Below are positions 10,137 to 21,752 of a DNA stretch of 64,000 nt, piece by piece (position 1 is the stretch's first letter; each line of letters begins with the position of its first letter). Position numbers and translations under genes: made by a program. The stretch is from Arsenophonus sp052174455. Its GTDB lineage: Bacteria; Pseudomonadota; Gammaproteobacteria; Enterobacterales; Enterobacteriaceae. The notes beneath the pieces are model-generated. The model was not told where the DNA came from, did no database searches, and worked only from the letters and a program-made list of their open reading frames with translations. The stretch spans positions 1 through 64,000 of the forward strand of contig JBQMRP010000057.1 in assembly GCA_052174455.1 (NCBI GenBank), read 5' to 3'.

Positions 10137-10512
10137 CATCCTTTCATAACTTCAGTAATGAAGAAGTTAGAGAAAGATTGAGAAGAATGGATGGCATTTT
10201 ATGCTTCCTGTCAATGCATTGGGTGTCAATAAGAACGACGAATCTGATTGAGTCGAATTTTATTACAGTGTAAGGCTACAAAGCCAATGCCAGAAGCACT
10301 GTGGTTTAGAAAAATAATTATTTATGATATTTTAACTGCTACAAACTACTCAAAAAGAGCAGAACTAAGTAAGGGGGACCTATTTTCTAACCCTAATCAT
10401 AAATAATGTGCAATTTAAGACATAGAGAACAGATTTACGAAGAATTAGAGCGTAAAAGTGCAAGAGCGTAGCCTGATCAAGGCATATACTAGATTTGCTA
10501 ATAATTTTTATA
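10137..10512 (+). mobile_element. IS256-family element, 3' end only (decayed)
   Basis: Plus-oriented 3' end. It carries the stretch from ATGAAGAAGTTAGAGAAAGATTGAG to the terminus ATACTAGATTTGCTAATAA, closely parallel to the remnant at 1-361. It directly abuts the preceding minus-oriented remnant, so the pair is either one element with an inverted half or two insertions with a deletion between them. Confidence 0.75.
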
Positions 10513-11731
10513 TTCATTGATAATATTTTTGTAGCGCTAATAACATATTTAACTAGAATTATTGATAAAATTATTTTTATTACAATCATGTTCATGTTAT
10601 TTTTGCATTTTCATAATTGCAGCTAAAAGCTAAATAATGTTTAAGTTCATGGTTTTCAATATTGATAATCTATCTTACGAATAAGAAAATCATAGGAGTT
10701 TCTAATACTGCGATAATATGTATTCAGTGTTAAATCTACACCGATAAATAAGGCAGCATACCTAATTAAAACACCTAACTATAGAGATGTTATTTTCCTG
10801 CAAATTTTGTAACTAGTTATTGATTATATTGTTGTGCAATCTTAGTTACACAGAGTGTGATTATATTTACTAAGACTTAAAGTTAGTATGATTCTATATC
10901 CTATTGATTGTAGATTATCAATCACCTCAGTAAATTTTATCATCTCATCACTTAAATTTTTATCTAGTTGTTAGCTAGATAACAATCTAACTACTATAAA
11001 CACTTAGAAATATTAATCGGTGATTAATTTTTACCAATAAGTTGGTTAGTAACTCATTGTTATACTAGAATACAAAGTATTAAATTGAAGTAGTATTACT
11101 ATAAAAGATATTATTCAATAACATATTTCCTATTGGTTTAATCATATGTGCAAAACTTCTAGATTCATATTTTGTATCTCTATGGTGAATTGATAAGAAA
11201 TTTTATCTTGCTAGGAAGCCATACATCTTGCTAAGAAAAGAACGATTCATTAATCTTATAGATTTATAATTAAATCATAATAATTAATTAATAAATTGAG
11301 ATATTTTGTTATTTTTTGTCTTTTAATATTATTAAGTGTATAAATTTCTCTATTTTTAGACAAGATTGATAATCTCCTCTTAATTAGAGAAAATTATCAA
11401 TCTTAGCAGTTAAATAACTTCTTTTAAGTGTGTTAATTACAGTATTATCAACAACATATCTCCATAAAATTATATTTTAATAATCAGAATTTTTTAAATT
11501 ATTATCTATTGCTTCAATTAGTTATTCTTGAATTATTCATTCATAAGTTTATCAATTTTTTATCAATGTTATCATTAAAAATTTAATAAATTTAAGATAG
11601 TTAATTTATTAACGATAATATATCATTATTTGTTTTAACATTAAAAACAACTTTTATTATAAGCATTTTTGTGCATAATGTAAATAATCAAAATTTAAAG
11701 TTCTATAAAGAATAGAATTTAAATATATTAA
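10513..11731. other. Unassigned decayed region
   Basis: About 1.2 kb without recognised genes. The sequence is AT-rich with no open frame of useful length. The only clear structure is an inverted repeat at 11362-11404. It may hold very old pseudogenes that I could not identify. Confidence 0.45.
11362..11404. other. Hairpin with 12-bp perfect outer stem
   Basis: The arms AAGATTGATAAT and ATTATCAATCTT enclose an inner CTCT / AGAG pairing. No recognised gene is next to it. It could be a relic terminator. Confidence 0.5.
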
Positions 11732-14552
11732 AATTATTAATAAATCTAGTGCATGATAGTCAAATTCTGCTCTAATGATTTCTAAATCTTCTTATCCATC
11801 CTTAAATTAGATATTGTTTAGCACCAGAGTCACACAAGCAGATCAAAACCCTCTGAGCTGTTTACAGCTTTCTGAGAAGATAAAAAGCAGCTTAAATACC
11901 ATTGAAATAGTTGCTTTCCTTGAACCGCAATACTTAGACATCAGCTTCATAACTTCACTGTCGTACAAAACCCAATTTAATTAGTTCGTCGTTCTTGTTG
12001 ACGCTACAGTGCACTTGTGACGGAAAGGATAGAATGCCAACCCGTTCTTCTTGATCTTTTGCAGCTTCTTAATCACTGCAGAATATACTAAAAACCTTAC
12101 CAACAAAACATCAAGGGATTTATTATCGGCATTATGCCTATCTGCTAGACAGATCTTCTCCCCCCACCGATCTCACCCTTAACTTTTAATCCTATACATT
12201 TATGGTTGAAGCTAGCGCATTAGCTATTTTGTGTAGATAATGTCGTTAATACTGCGTGCACAAGAATGTCTTTGCTATTGCATTTCAAAAACTAATGACA
12301 TATCGCCAAATACTAAGCCTGAGAGATACAATTAAATCCAGCACTTACCAGTCATTAAAAAGTTTGGACAAATTCGCTTTAAGTTATACTCCATTTTGTG
12401 TATAGTTTTGAAGATGCTGGGCGTGTATCTTAGTAATTTATTTTGTGAATGATTTCAATAACAGAGAGATGGTATGTCATGAGAAGTCTAGCCTACAAGG
12501 TATCCACAAAACCAGATATTACCTCTAATCCATTATATAAACTCATGTGTAATGGTGAGTGTCAGACAGGTGGTGAATAGATACTACTATTGAACCAGAG
12601 CTCGAAACTATGGCTACAAGAAGATGCTGAACGCTACCTTGTCGACGGATGTTATGCCTGTGATCCGTAACGGTTATATCTCACAGCGAATCATACAGAC
12701 TAGTATTGGCTATGTTGAGATTAAAGTACCTAAGGTTAAAATGGGTCGCAGCGGAAAACGGAATATATTTCAAGAGCTCATTACTACCGACTTATCTGAA
12801 ACGTGCAAAAAAAAAACATTAAAGAGTTTCTACTCTGGTCTGCCAATAAGGCATTATCACTAATAATTTTCACAAAATTTTTGGGAATCTTAGTGAAAAA
12901 TACATACTCTTTATCAGGTACCTCAGTCACCAGACTGAAATAGGAATGAATTAAAGAGTACAAGAAATAATGAGCGCTAGCGTAATTTAAGGGATACGCA
13001 TTACGTTTATTTCTTGGCTGAAAACATATGTCATCCTGTTAGGAGAGCTCATCACCTTTACTTTCTACTCATTATAGGCGGCGCTGCATGGATGGTAAGA
13101 AGCTCGTTTCAGTTGAAAATTCTTATTGAGAGTTAGAAATAAACTGATCCAAACTTTTCAATGGGCTACAAGCGCGGAACTTAACCGTTCTTCCTAGACT
13201 TGATACTCGGGGATACGGTCCTTAGTTTTTGGAACGAAATGGAAAAGATATTCCTAGTTGCGCGGCACTAGTATTGTTGGATACATAAAATAACTGATGT
13301 ACTAGCTTTATTTCCAAAAGGCATCCAACCAAAAGTTAAAATTTGAGCTGCAGGAGATTTAGGTAGCAGAAATCTGTGATATCGCTAATAAAGCCTTTAA
13401 TGTTTTGTTGGTAAAGTTTTAGTGGTATTTTGCAGCGATGAGGAAGTTAAAAAATAAATAAGAGCTTATTACTATTCTATAGCTTCCCGTCAGCGCACTT
13501 GGGCATCAATAAGAACGAAGAATCTAATTAAATTGGCTTTTATGATAGTGTGATCCTACGAATTCGTCACACCGAAGCACTGTAGTTTAAAAACAATCCT
13601 TTAATAGTATTTAAGTTGCTCCAAGCTGCTCAGAAAATTATAATCCACTAATGAGATAAGGAGGAAAATTAACTTTATTGGTAATAACGTTAAATTTAAG
13701 GATAGAGAACAGATTTACGAAGTATTATAGTAGAACTTAGCCTGACTCGTCATACACTATATTTACTAATAACCGTTCGTTTCTGACTCTCAATAAGTAT
13801 CTTCGAGCTAATGAGTTTCTTAGGTCCATGCATAATTACGCCGATAATAAGCAGCAGACAAAGACGACTATCTTACCTGATAGAACGTTTCTATACCATC
13901 GATGCAAAAATAAACGTAGCGTGTATCCACTTACAATCATGTAGGGAACCACACCCCAAATGCCAATTACTCTTCAACCTATTGCCATTTTAGTCTCCTG
14001 ACTAGGTATACTGATAGGTGTAAGCCCTGCGCTTTTTCATCGAGAAATGCTTCCACTACAGAGTTTTATAAAAATTACCGGTAGCGTTATCCCTCACCGG
14101 GGATACGCTATAGTAGTAACTCTTAGACGATTTCTCACACTTCAGATTAAGACGGTAAAAAAAAGTTTTAGAAATATATTTCGTTGCCGCTGCTATCCTC
14201 TAATCTTAGGCACTTTAATCTTAACATCACCAATAACCAATCTGTATTATATAATTCGCTTTACCACATAACTGCTATAGATGACCGCCTTGACAACAGC
14301 AGTCGACAAAGTACTATTTATATGTTATCGCAGTAGCATGAGTTTCAAACTCAGCCTCAAACAACAATTCCTGTTAGGAATTCTCTGAGATAATTATAAA
14401 TGAATTCATGCGATAATATCAAGTTTGCAGATACCTGTATGGTAAAACTTTCATGGAATATCATCTCTCTGTTGTTGAAATCATTCATGAAATTAATTAG
14501 CTGAATATATCAGCATCTCTGAAACTCCATAGACTAAAAATGAGAATAACTC
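11732..14552 (-). mobile_element. IS256-family element (minus) split by a second IS256 copy
   Basis: The 3' part is at 11732-12381 and the 5' part at 13774-14552. Together they make about 1.43 kb, the full element length. The break falls in the middle of the transposase: left AAGTTTGGACAAATTCGCTT, right TCGTTTCTGACTCTCAATAAG. In unbroken minus copies the equivalent sequence is continuous. The right terminus is TGAGAATAACTC. The element is heavily decayed. Confidence 0.85.
12382..13773 (+). mobile_element. IS256-family element nested in another IS256 copy
   Basis: A plus-oriented copy of about 1.39 kb from AGTTATACTCCATTTTGTG to ACTATATTTACTAATAAC. A fragment with the transposase motif TSIGYVEIKVPKVKMGRSG lies at 12693-12750 and belongs to the IS256 N-terminal DNA-binding region. 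Many stops follow. The flanks contain the similar 8-mers ATTCGCTT and GTTCGTTT, probably a decayed target duplication. Confidence 0.85.
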
Positions 14553-14935
14553 TCTCCATCAGATACTTACAGACAATGGTAAAGAGTTTAGAGACCACGC
14601 TTTCATGTATAAAACAACATTCAGATATCGGAAAACATCAATTCGATTGTTTGTGTATAGAGCTTAATATAAAATACGGACCTAGTTCGCTGGTGCATTC
14701 TTAAACAAAAATGATATTACCTAGCGATTTAATCGATTCATGGAGAGGATGATAGACTGCAAATTCATTATTTCAATTCTAGTCAAGAGATTGAAATCAC
14801 TCAACATTGATATATTTTAGTGTAAAATCAGCAATTAACTTTAATCAGTATTAAATTGGGAAACTCTACTGCAGTTTATAAAAATCAATTCAAAGTTAAA
14901 TCTGAATTATTCAAAAAACTACACTATCTTCCTGG
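14553..14935 (+). mobile_element. IS481-family element, 3' part only (decayed)
   Basis: Starting right after the IS256 terminus, the translation gives ILTDNGKEFRDH, the catalytic DNGxEF segment of IS481-type DDE transposases. The end (AAAAATCAATTCAAAGTTAAATCTGAATTATTCAAAAAACTA) matches the 3' end of the better preserved copy at 35790-35835. The 5' half was not found on the other side of the IS256 copy. Confidence 0.7.
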
Positions 14936-14966
14936 AAGTGATAAGTAGATTCTATTTTATAGGATA

Positions 14967-15611
14967 TCAACGTGTACCATAAACGACAATGGTTTTACCA
15001 TGAGCAGAAATCAAATTTTTATCTTCTAGCATTTTTAGAATACGTCCCACCGTTTCGCGTGAACATCCTACTATTTGACCTATTTCTTGACGAGTTATTT
15101 TAATTTGCATCCCATCTGGATGCGTCATCGCGTCAGGTTGTTTTGTTAAATTTAATAATGTTTGTGCAATACGACCTGTAACATCTAAAAAAGCTAGATT
15201 ACCGACTTTTTCAGAGGTTGTTTTTAATCGTTTAGCCATTTGTGCTGATAACCGCATCAAGATATCTGGATTTACCTGTATTAATAGGCGAAATTTTTTA
15301 TAAGAAATTTCAGCGATTTCACAGGCAATTTTAGCTCTAACCCAAGCTGTTCGTTCTTGCCCTTCTTTAAATAATCCAAGTTCACCAATAAAATCCCCCT
15401 GATTTAGATAGGAAAGAATCATTTCTTTTCCTTCTTCATCTTTAATCAAAACAGAAACAGAACCTTTTATAATATAAAAAAGTGTTTCTGATTTTTCACC
15501 CTGATGAATAAGAGTGCTTTTGGATGGATATCTATGAGTATGACAGTGTGATAAAAACCATTCAAGAGTTGAACCTGTATATATATGTGTATGTGGTTTA
15601 CCGAAAACCAT
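14967..15611 (-). CDS. crp: cAMP receptor protein (global transcription regulator)
   Basis: Crp is a cAMP-activated dimeric DNA-binding regulator of carbon-source and many other promoters. The 214-residue protein is almost identical in layout to E. coli Crp (210 residues). The cyclic-nucleotide pocket has GDFIGELGLF with Glu and the following ERTAWVRA (E. coli ERSAWVRA) near residues 70-88. The recognition helix EIGQIVGCSRETVGRIL near residues 175-191 keeps the Arg and Glu that read TGTGA half-sites. The N-terminus is unusual: after MVFGKPHT it has IYTGS before LEWFLSHCH, about 4 residues longer than usual. An AAGGA ribosome binding site precedes the ATG. The frame is intact; the flanks are IS debris on one side and gene-free DNA on the other. 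Confidence 0.96.
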   Translation of the reverse strand: MVFGKPHTHIYTGSTLEWFLSHCHTHRYPSKSTLIHQGEKSETLFYIIKGSVSVLIKDEEGKEMILSYLNQGDFIGELGLFKEGQERTAWVRAKIACEIAEISYKKFRLLIQVNPDILMRLSAQMAKRLKTTSEKVGNLAFLDVTGRIAQTLLNLTKQPDAMTHPDGMQIKITRQEIGQIVGCSRETVGRILKMLEDKNLISAHGKTIVVYGTR

Positions 15612-16217
15612 TTCGCATAATCCTTTGATATTATTACAGCAAAAATATTAGTCTTCATCAGACTATCTTATCTTTAAAGTTCTAAGATAATATACTAACT
15701 TATTTAGATTAGAAAAATTTAATATTAATTATAGAGTATATTGATTCAGAATTTTTAATATTATTCTTAACCATACTAAAAATATTATTTCGCTTTATAA
15801 CAAAATAAAAACATTCTGTTTCTACTGTTTTGATTCACTTATATTATAAGTGATTAAAAATTTATATTTTTAGCAATTAAGTTAATTAACTTTAACTTAT
15901 CTATTAATAAATATCATTAAGAAAATATTTAATTTAAATTAATCTTAAAATAATTATATATTATTTAATAAATTATTAACTTATAACAATAATAAACATT
16001 AACATATTAAAATAATTTCCTTATTAAGTAATTAACTATAAATATTAACGACATTACTATAATATACGATAAAATCATTTAGACATAGTTTAAACTTTAA
16101 TATAGTTATAAACTATACAATTGATATAAATAAAATTTAATTTTGCATTATTAGCTTACTTTGTAGTTAATTTTTATTAATAATAAGTTTTATAAATAGA
16201 GTTATAATTAAACTCCA
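15612..16217. other. AT-rich region upstream of crp
   Basis: No gene is recognised. The region is extremely AT-rich, with many short poly-A/T tracts. It should hold the crp promoter on the minus strand close to 15612-15720, but no convincing -35/-10 pair could be chosen against this background. Confidence 0.5.
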
Positions 16218-17628
16218 GAGTTATGTTTATTTTTAGTATATGAAGTTTAGGATATAGTGACGGGGGACACGTCTATCCCCTTGCTTAATTGATTTCCTGA
16301 ATTATTTCAATAATATTGAAATTATATGCTATGAAAATCTAGGCTACAAGTATTCGCGAAACTAGATATTATATCTAATCCATTGCACTAACTTATCTGC
16401 AATAGTCTGCCAGGTGTTTTGCTGATAGCAACGCTGTTAAAATTAAACTTAAATCGATTCTGCGAACATGATGAACGCTATCTTGTCGGCGAGCCGTCCA
16501 ATGCCATCTCCCATACGGTTATTTGCTACAGGAAACTATACAGACGGATATTGCCAATATTAAGATTAAACTAACTAAAGTCAGTAGAGTCTTAGCGACA
16601 AAGGAATGTGCTTCAACAACTCCTTGCTACTACCTTATTTGAAGCACACAAAAAGCATCAAATAGTTAGTACTATTGATATGTATCTGTGAAGTAGTTCT
16701 ACCGGTGATTTTTCGAAGCCATGAGCTGTTTCTTGATGAAAAGCACATAATTTCTATGCTAGTAGCATCAACAGAGTGAAATAGAAATGGCTTGAAGAAC
16801 ATAGGCAATGGCGGGTGCGTAATTTACGAGATTATACCTTACGTTTCTTTCTTGACTGAAAGATTACCTCATTATGTTAAGTAAGCTGACCGCCTTTTCC
16901 TGTTAGTTATATTGGCGACACTGAAGATGGATGTAAAGAATTTATTGTGATTAAAGGTGATTATTTAAAATTAAAAAGAAACTGAGCATAACTTTTTAAT
17001 AGTTGGTAAGCGCGTAGATTAACCCGTCTCCTCTCCCTTTACTAAGGAGAGAGAGCGCAATTAGTTTTTTGAATTTAATAGCAAAAATGCTCCTGGATAC
17101 GTAGCCATCAACAGACTGTTAGGTACAATAAAACAGTTAATATGCTACCTTTATTGCCTAAGCCATGTAACCAAAAGTTAACTTTAAGCTTCTGGAGTCT
17201 ACCTACCAGAGAGCTGATGATACCTATCATCAAGCCCTGGATACTTTATTACAATGTTTTCAGCGAAATATTCTGCAGCAATGAAGAAGCTGGAGAAAGG
17301 TCGAGAAGAACAATTATAACTCTATAACTTTCCTTTAGCAAACTAAGTGTTAATAATAACAATAAATCCGATTGAATTAGCTCTTACAACTAACCTGCTA
17401 ATCTGATGCACAAAGCACTGTAATTCAAAGAAATAACCTTTTAATGATATTTAAGCTAAGCTAGAACCCGCCGCGTCTTCTCAGAAAAGCTAGAAACAGG
17501 CTTTGGATTTGATTTTGATAACTCTCTGATGGTAAACAACATCTAATTTAAAAATAGAGAATAGATTCACGAATCATTAAGAGTAGAACATAATCTAACT
17601 ACTATATACTATATTTAGTAATTATTCT
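16218..17628 (+). mobile_element. IS256-family element, near full length, decayed
   Basis: A plus-oriented copy of about 1.41 kb from GAGTTATGTTTATTTTTAG to CTATATTTAGTAATTATTC. Transposase fragments appear in order near 16560 (N-terminal), 17140-17320 and 17450-17540 (C-terminal), with frequent stops. A perfect 12-bp inverted repeat (17621-17648) lies across its right border. Confidence 0.85.
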
Positions 17629-17648
17629 AATATTTATATTAGAATAAT
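17621..17648. repeat. Palindrome at an IS256/IS481 border
   Basis: ATTATTCTAATA and TATTAGAATAAT form a perfect 12-bp stem with a 4-base loop. The left arm overlaps the right terminus of the IS256 copy. Confidence 0.6.
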
Positions 17649-17694
17649 CTGATTTTATTCATTCATATTTCAAATAATTATCTCTTTTATTTTA

Positions 17695-18524
17695 TTATCA
17701 AATCCAAAAATAATGTATAGTTTTTTAAATAATTCAGGTTTAACTTTAAACCAATCTTTCATAGACTACAATGCAGTTTTAGTATCTAAAATACTGATTT
17801 TTGGATAATTTTCTATATTTACAACCAATTTATTGATACAGTACGACCTTAATCTCTTTACTAAAATTGAAATAATGAATTTTTAGTTCATCTTCTATAT
17901 ACCCATTAAATCGCTCGACCACATTATTTGTTTGTATATACCTAAGCAGGCTAAGTTAATATTTATGCTAATCTCTGTACACAAATGGTTGAATTCCTAT
18001 TTTCCGGCGGATAAACGTTTTTACAGAGCAAAGTTGGTCTATAAAATCTTCCCCATTGTCTGTAAGTACCCGATGGATAACTATAAACATGCTCGGTTAA
18101 AATCACGTAAGAAGCGTCAAGTATTGAGAACAATCTTAGCCTTGTAAAAATAGATAAAACCTATCAAATATCGCGATGATCTATGTTTAAAAAAAGATAA
18201 TGTCGTGAAGTTTTATTTGGTATTTGTGAAAAATATTTAAGACTATGTACAAATAAGAAAAATCGTAGCTTTAAACGCTTTATAGATTCGGATTAAGACT
18301 TTTTCTCCTTCAATTGCTTCATTTCACATAAATTCCACCTCAAGTTCTGCGTATAAACAATCATCTAGCCCAGAGCAATGTGTTGCAGAGTTCGGGAATT
18401 TGCGTACAAGACTACCAGCAGATGGCAAAAAGAAAGATATTTTTGAAAAAAAAATAACTATGCTTCTTAAACGGGCGACAGCGTCGTCGGCAAATAATAG
18501 GAAATATGAAGTGTTATCATCAGC
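17695..18524 (-). mobile_element. IS481-family element, truncated and decayed
   Basis: Read on the minus strand it gives NNVVERFNGYIEDELKIHYF, the conserved C-terminal NGxxERFNG block of IS481 transposases, followed by FSKEIKVVLYQ. It matches the copy at 34852-35854: for example the complement of 18200-18280 reads AAGCGTTTAAAGCTACG, against AAGCGTTTATAAAGCTACG at 35290. The 5' end is cut by the IS1595 element starting at 18525. Confidence 0.75.
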
Positions 18525-19560
18525 CTATATTTGTAAATATTATTGGTAGATCTCTTATATTATATAAAGAATTTTTCTATAGCAGTTAACATGAAAAAGT
18601 AAACAGTCATACAAATCAAAGAGATCCTTCCTAACTCCATACTAAAATAAATCTACATCTCATTAGTTTTAGCTCAAAAATAATCTGTCGGATTATGTCG
18701 ATCTATGCATTGAAGTAACTCATTTTACTTTATCTCCTACCCATATTGTTACAATGAACATAATATTATACCCTGTAGACATTCATTAGAGTTACATAGT
18801 AATATTATTATGAAATTTCTAATTGCAGGAAAAGATTTAAAAGTTTTATTGAAAGTCTGCTGGTGAAACTAAATCACAAGGATAATAGTTTAGTTGTTTG
18901 TGATGTATATAAAATAACTTCACTTTATGGGAATTAACGAAATAAATGGGTATTAATTTTAAAACATCATTTAGATGGCATCACTGCTTCCTTGCTTTAG
19001 CAGCAACAGTCAACTTAAGTTGACTAAGTGATGTTATTGAAGCTGATAAAATGTTTTCCTCTGAATCCCTTAAAAAGGAAGAGTTATATTCCAGATAGGA
19101 AAGGTAGAAAACGCAAGAGAGAAGAGAGATAAAAGGAAAAAATGAGTCGCGATCTTAATGCCCAGAGATTGACAGGGAGTCATGTGAAAAATCAGATTCT
19201 TTAAGAGATTAATGAATGTGTATTAACCGTTTTCTTGATCTAACCATCGATAAAAAGTTAATCCTTTGCTTAGAGCAAAGCTAAATAATGGTATTAAATC
19301 TTTAACCAACGAGCATAAAATTAGTCACAATCACTAATTGATTGGATGCTTAAAAAGCTATTGGTAAAAAGCTCTATATTAAAAATACAAACAATTATAT
19401 CAGCCGATTAAAAAGAATAGCTAATTATCTTTATAGTATAAAGATAATTTTATTTACTGAATTACTTGGTCTAGAGAAGATTCCTTGAAACCAGAATAAT
19501 TGAATACAGACATAATTACATATTACTCTGCCAACAAAGCAATAACCTTTGCTAATATAG
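18525..19560 (+). mobile_element. IS1595-family element, near full length, decayed
   Basis: About 1.04 kb bounded by related terminal repeats: left CTATATTTGTAAATATTATTG and right CAATAACCTTTGCTAATATAG. The translation, with frame breaks, follows an IS1595 (ISSod11-like) transposase: FRWHHCFLALAATVNLS, DVIEADKMFSSESLKKEE, then lysine- and arginine-rich residues and DxQG. The typical motif is VEADETFFLESFKGKR followed by VLVARDRxG. No functional transposase remains. Confidence 0.8.
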
Positions 19561-20159
19561 TAAAAATCATACTCTTTTATAGAGAGTAATAGTAGTTAAC
19601 CTTTTTACTAGTAATCGAAGCAAGAGATAATTTTATTATCTGTTTATGGTAAAAAGATTCAAAAAACCTGTTTTATTTCCGCTAACACGTTATCGATGTT
19701 TTCTCATTTACATGAAAGTCTATTAATAGTTTGCTTTTCTGTGTCATCACTAATTTGGAATTAGTGACTCTGTGATGTAACAAAATACGCTATCACTCTC
19801 TTCCAACATTAACGAAATATTGCTCTACTTGAAAATACTCCAATTATTGCTGTTTCTATGTTATTTAGTACAATGCCAACTTCATATCAGATTACTTTAT
19901 TAACACTCAAAAAAACCTATTTGTAATATACCAAGCTAAATAGAGGTAGATTACGGGTATCTAAAGTCTAAAATGTTTAAAGATTTTAATTGATATTAAA
20001 GATTCGAGTTACTAGTTTGATTAACTGTTTGTTTATTGAAAATATCCAGCATAAGTTATGAAACTATTTTTATTGGAGGTATTGACAAACATATAACAAT
20101 TAAGTATGGACTACATGCAAAAAATTGCATCGATTTTTCACGTAAACTATTATTTATTT

Positions 20160-20186
20160 CATTAATCCTCAAATTGAGGATTAATG
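20160..20186. repeat. Perfect 13-bp palindrome
   Basis: CATTAATCCTCAA and TTGAGGATTAATG are separated by a single A. No gene is next to it. It could be an operator or a relic terminator. Confidence 0.55.
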
Positions 20187-20369
20187 ACATCTAAGAGCTG
20201 AATTTCTCTAAATTACGTGCATAAATTTAATCAATAGCATTGCTTTTTTTATTTTGTAAAAGTTTTGTAAATTTAGTAGAAAATCAGATTTTCGTTATAA
20301 AAAATAATTTTAAGGATAGCTTTATTAAAGATATTAAAGTATTTATAGTAATGATTTCCTTTGAATTTT

Positions 20370-20410
20370 AAGATAACTCCTCCTACCATGGAGGAGTTAT
20401 CTTTAATTTT
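20370..20410 (+). terminator. Orphan Rho-independent terminator
   Basis: The 14-bp perfect stem AAGATAACTCCTCC / GGAGGAGTTATCTT has a 6-base loop and is followed by TAATTTTAG. The gene it served cannot be recognised. Confidence 0.6.
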
Positions 20411-20469
20411 AGTAGCGCAGATTAAATAAATTTAATATTTTTGTATAGCTAAAAAACTCCTCGTTCTGT

Positions 20470-21752
20470 AGTTATTAGCAAATCTGGTGTATAAAACAGT
20501 TAAGCATCCAATCTGATGCTTTATGAATTTATTCTCCATCCTTAAATTTGGTATTATTTAGCACTAGGTTAGTCAGGTCCAACCCTCACACTTAACCGGT
20601 TTCAGCTTTTTTTAAGAAGACTATATCAGCTTAAATACTATTGAAATGCTTATTTTTCTTGAAGCACAGTTCTTTTCAATCTTTCTCTAACTTCTTTATC
20701 GTTGCAGGATATTTTTCTGAAAACTTTGCCAATAAAAACATTAAGGGCTTTATTATTGACATTATGGCTCTCTACTAGTTAAATCCTCCTCCCGCAACTT
20801 AGCCTTAACTTTTGCTTTCATACCTTTGGAGAATAATACCAGCACATAAACTATGTTATCTACATAATAACATTAGTAGTGTAAGGCTGGGAATATCTTT
20901 GCCGTTGCATTCAAAAACCAAAGGCAGCGCCTTCCATAGCAAGCTTGGGAAATACGATTAAGTTATCTGCTCGTAGGGCATTAGAAGTTAAATCCAATTC
21001 AATTCTAACTCTCGATAAACATCTTTGATCAGAACTTGTCTTCTTACATTTATGTTCAGTCCCGTCAACAATGAGCAGAAGAAAAAGGCGATCGCCGCTG
21101 CCTAACAGGGCGATTGTGTTATCATCACAGAAATTAAAGGTTAGGCGTATCGGTTAAATTATGAAGATACTCTATTCCTGCGATCTTTAAAGCATAGGTG
21201 TTTTGATCTGCTGATAGAACTTAAGAAAGATCATGTGCTTTCTCATCGAGAAACAGCTCATAGATTCAAAAAATTACCAGTAGATAATACCTCCTGCTTT
21301 ACAGGTACAAAACCATTGTAGCAACTCTTAGACATTCTTGTACGTTTCAGATAAGACGGTAATAATGAACTGTTAAAACATATTCTGTTGCCGCTGCGAT
21401 TCCTGACATTCGGCACTTTAATCTCAACATCGCCCATATTCATCGTCTTATTTGACTCGCTGAGCAAATAACAGTTATGGACGACAGAATAAAACCGCGT
21501 TGATAACGCGATATTGAGCATATTGTTTCATCATAGTTTTGAGATCCACCTCAACAGCGAGGCCTATCAGTATCCTGGCATAATTACAGATGAATTAGTA
21601 CAATGGATCAGAGGTAATATTTGATTTTTCAAATTACCTGTACGGTAGAGTTTTATAGCAAATGATTGCTATCATATAGAAATCATTTACGAAATAAATC
21701 AGCATTATATGCCAAACATATCCGAATTTCATATATTAAAAATAAGAACACC
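20470..21752 (-). mobile_element. IS256-family element, near full length, decayed
   Basis: A minus-oriented copy of about 1.28 kb. The left terminus is GTTATTAGCAAATCTGGTG and the right ATATTAAAAATAAGAACACC. A fragment (21258-21521, minus) contains GDVEIKVPNVRNRSGNRICF followed by SSLLPSYLKRT, the best preserved IS256 N-terminal domain in the window. It ends in stops and is not a functional gene. Confidence 0.85.

Larger units (their letters stand above)
19561..20469. other. Unassigned region with two strong hairpins
   Basis: About 0.9 kb with no recognisable gene. Stop codons are dense in all frames. Two near-perfect hairpins stand out at 20160-20186 and 20370-20410. Around 19840-19930 there are partial coding-like stretches that I cannot assign. 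Confidence 0.45.
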
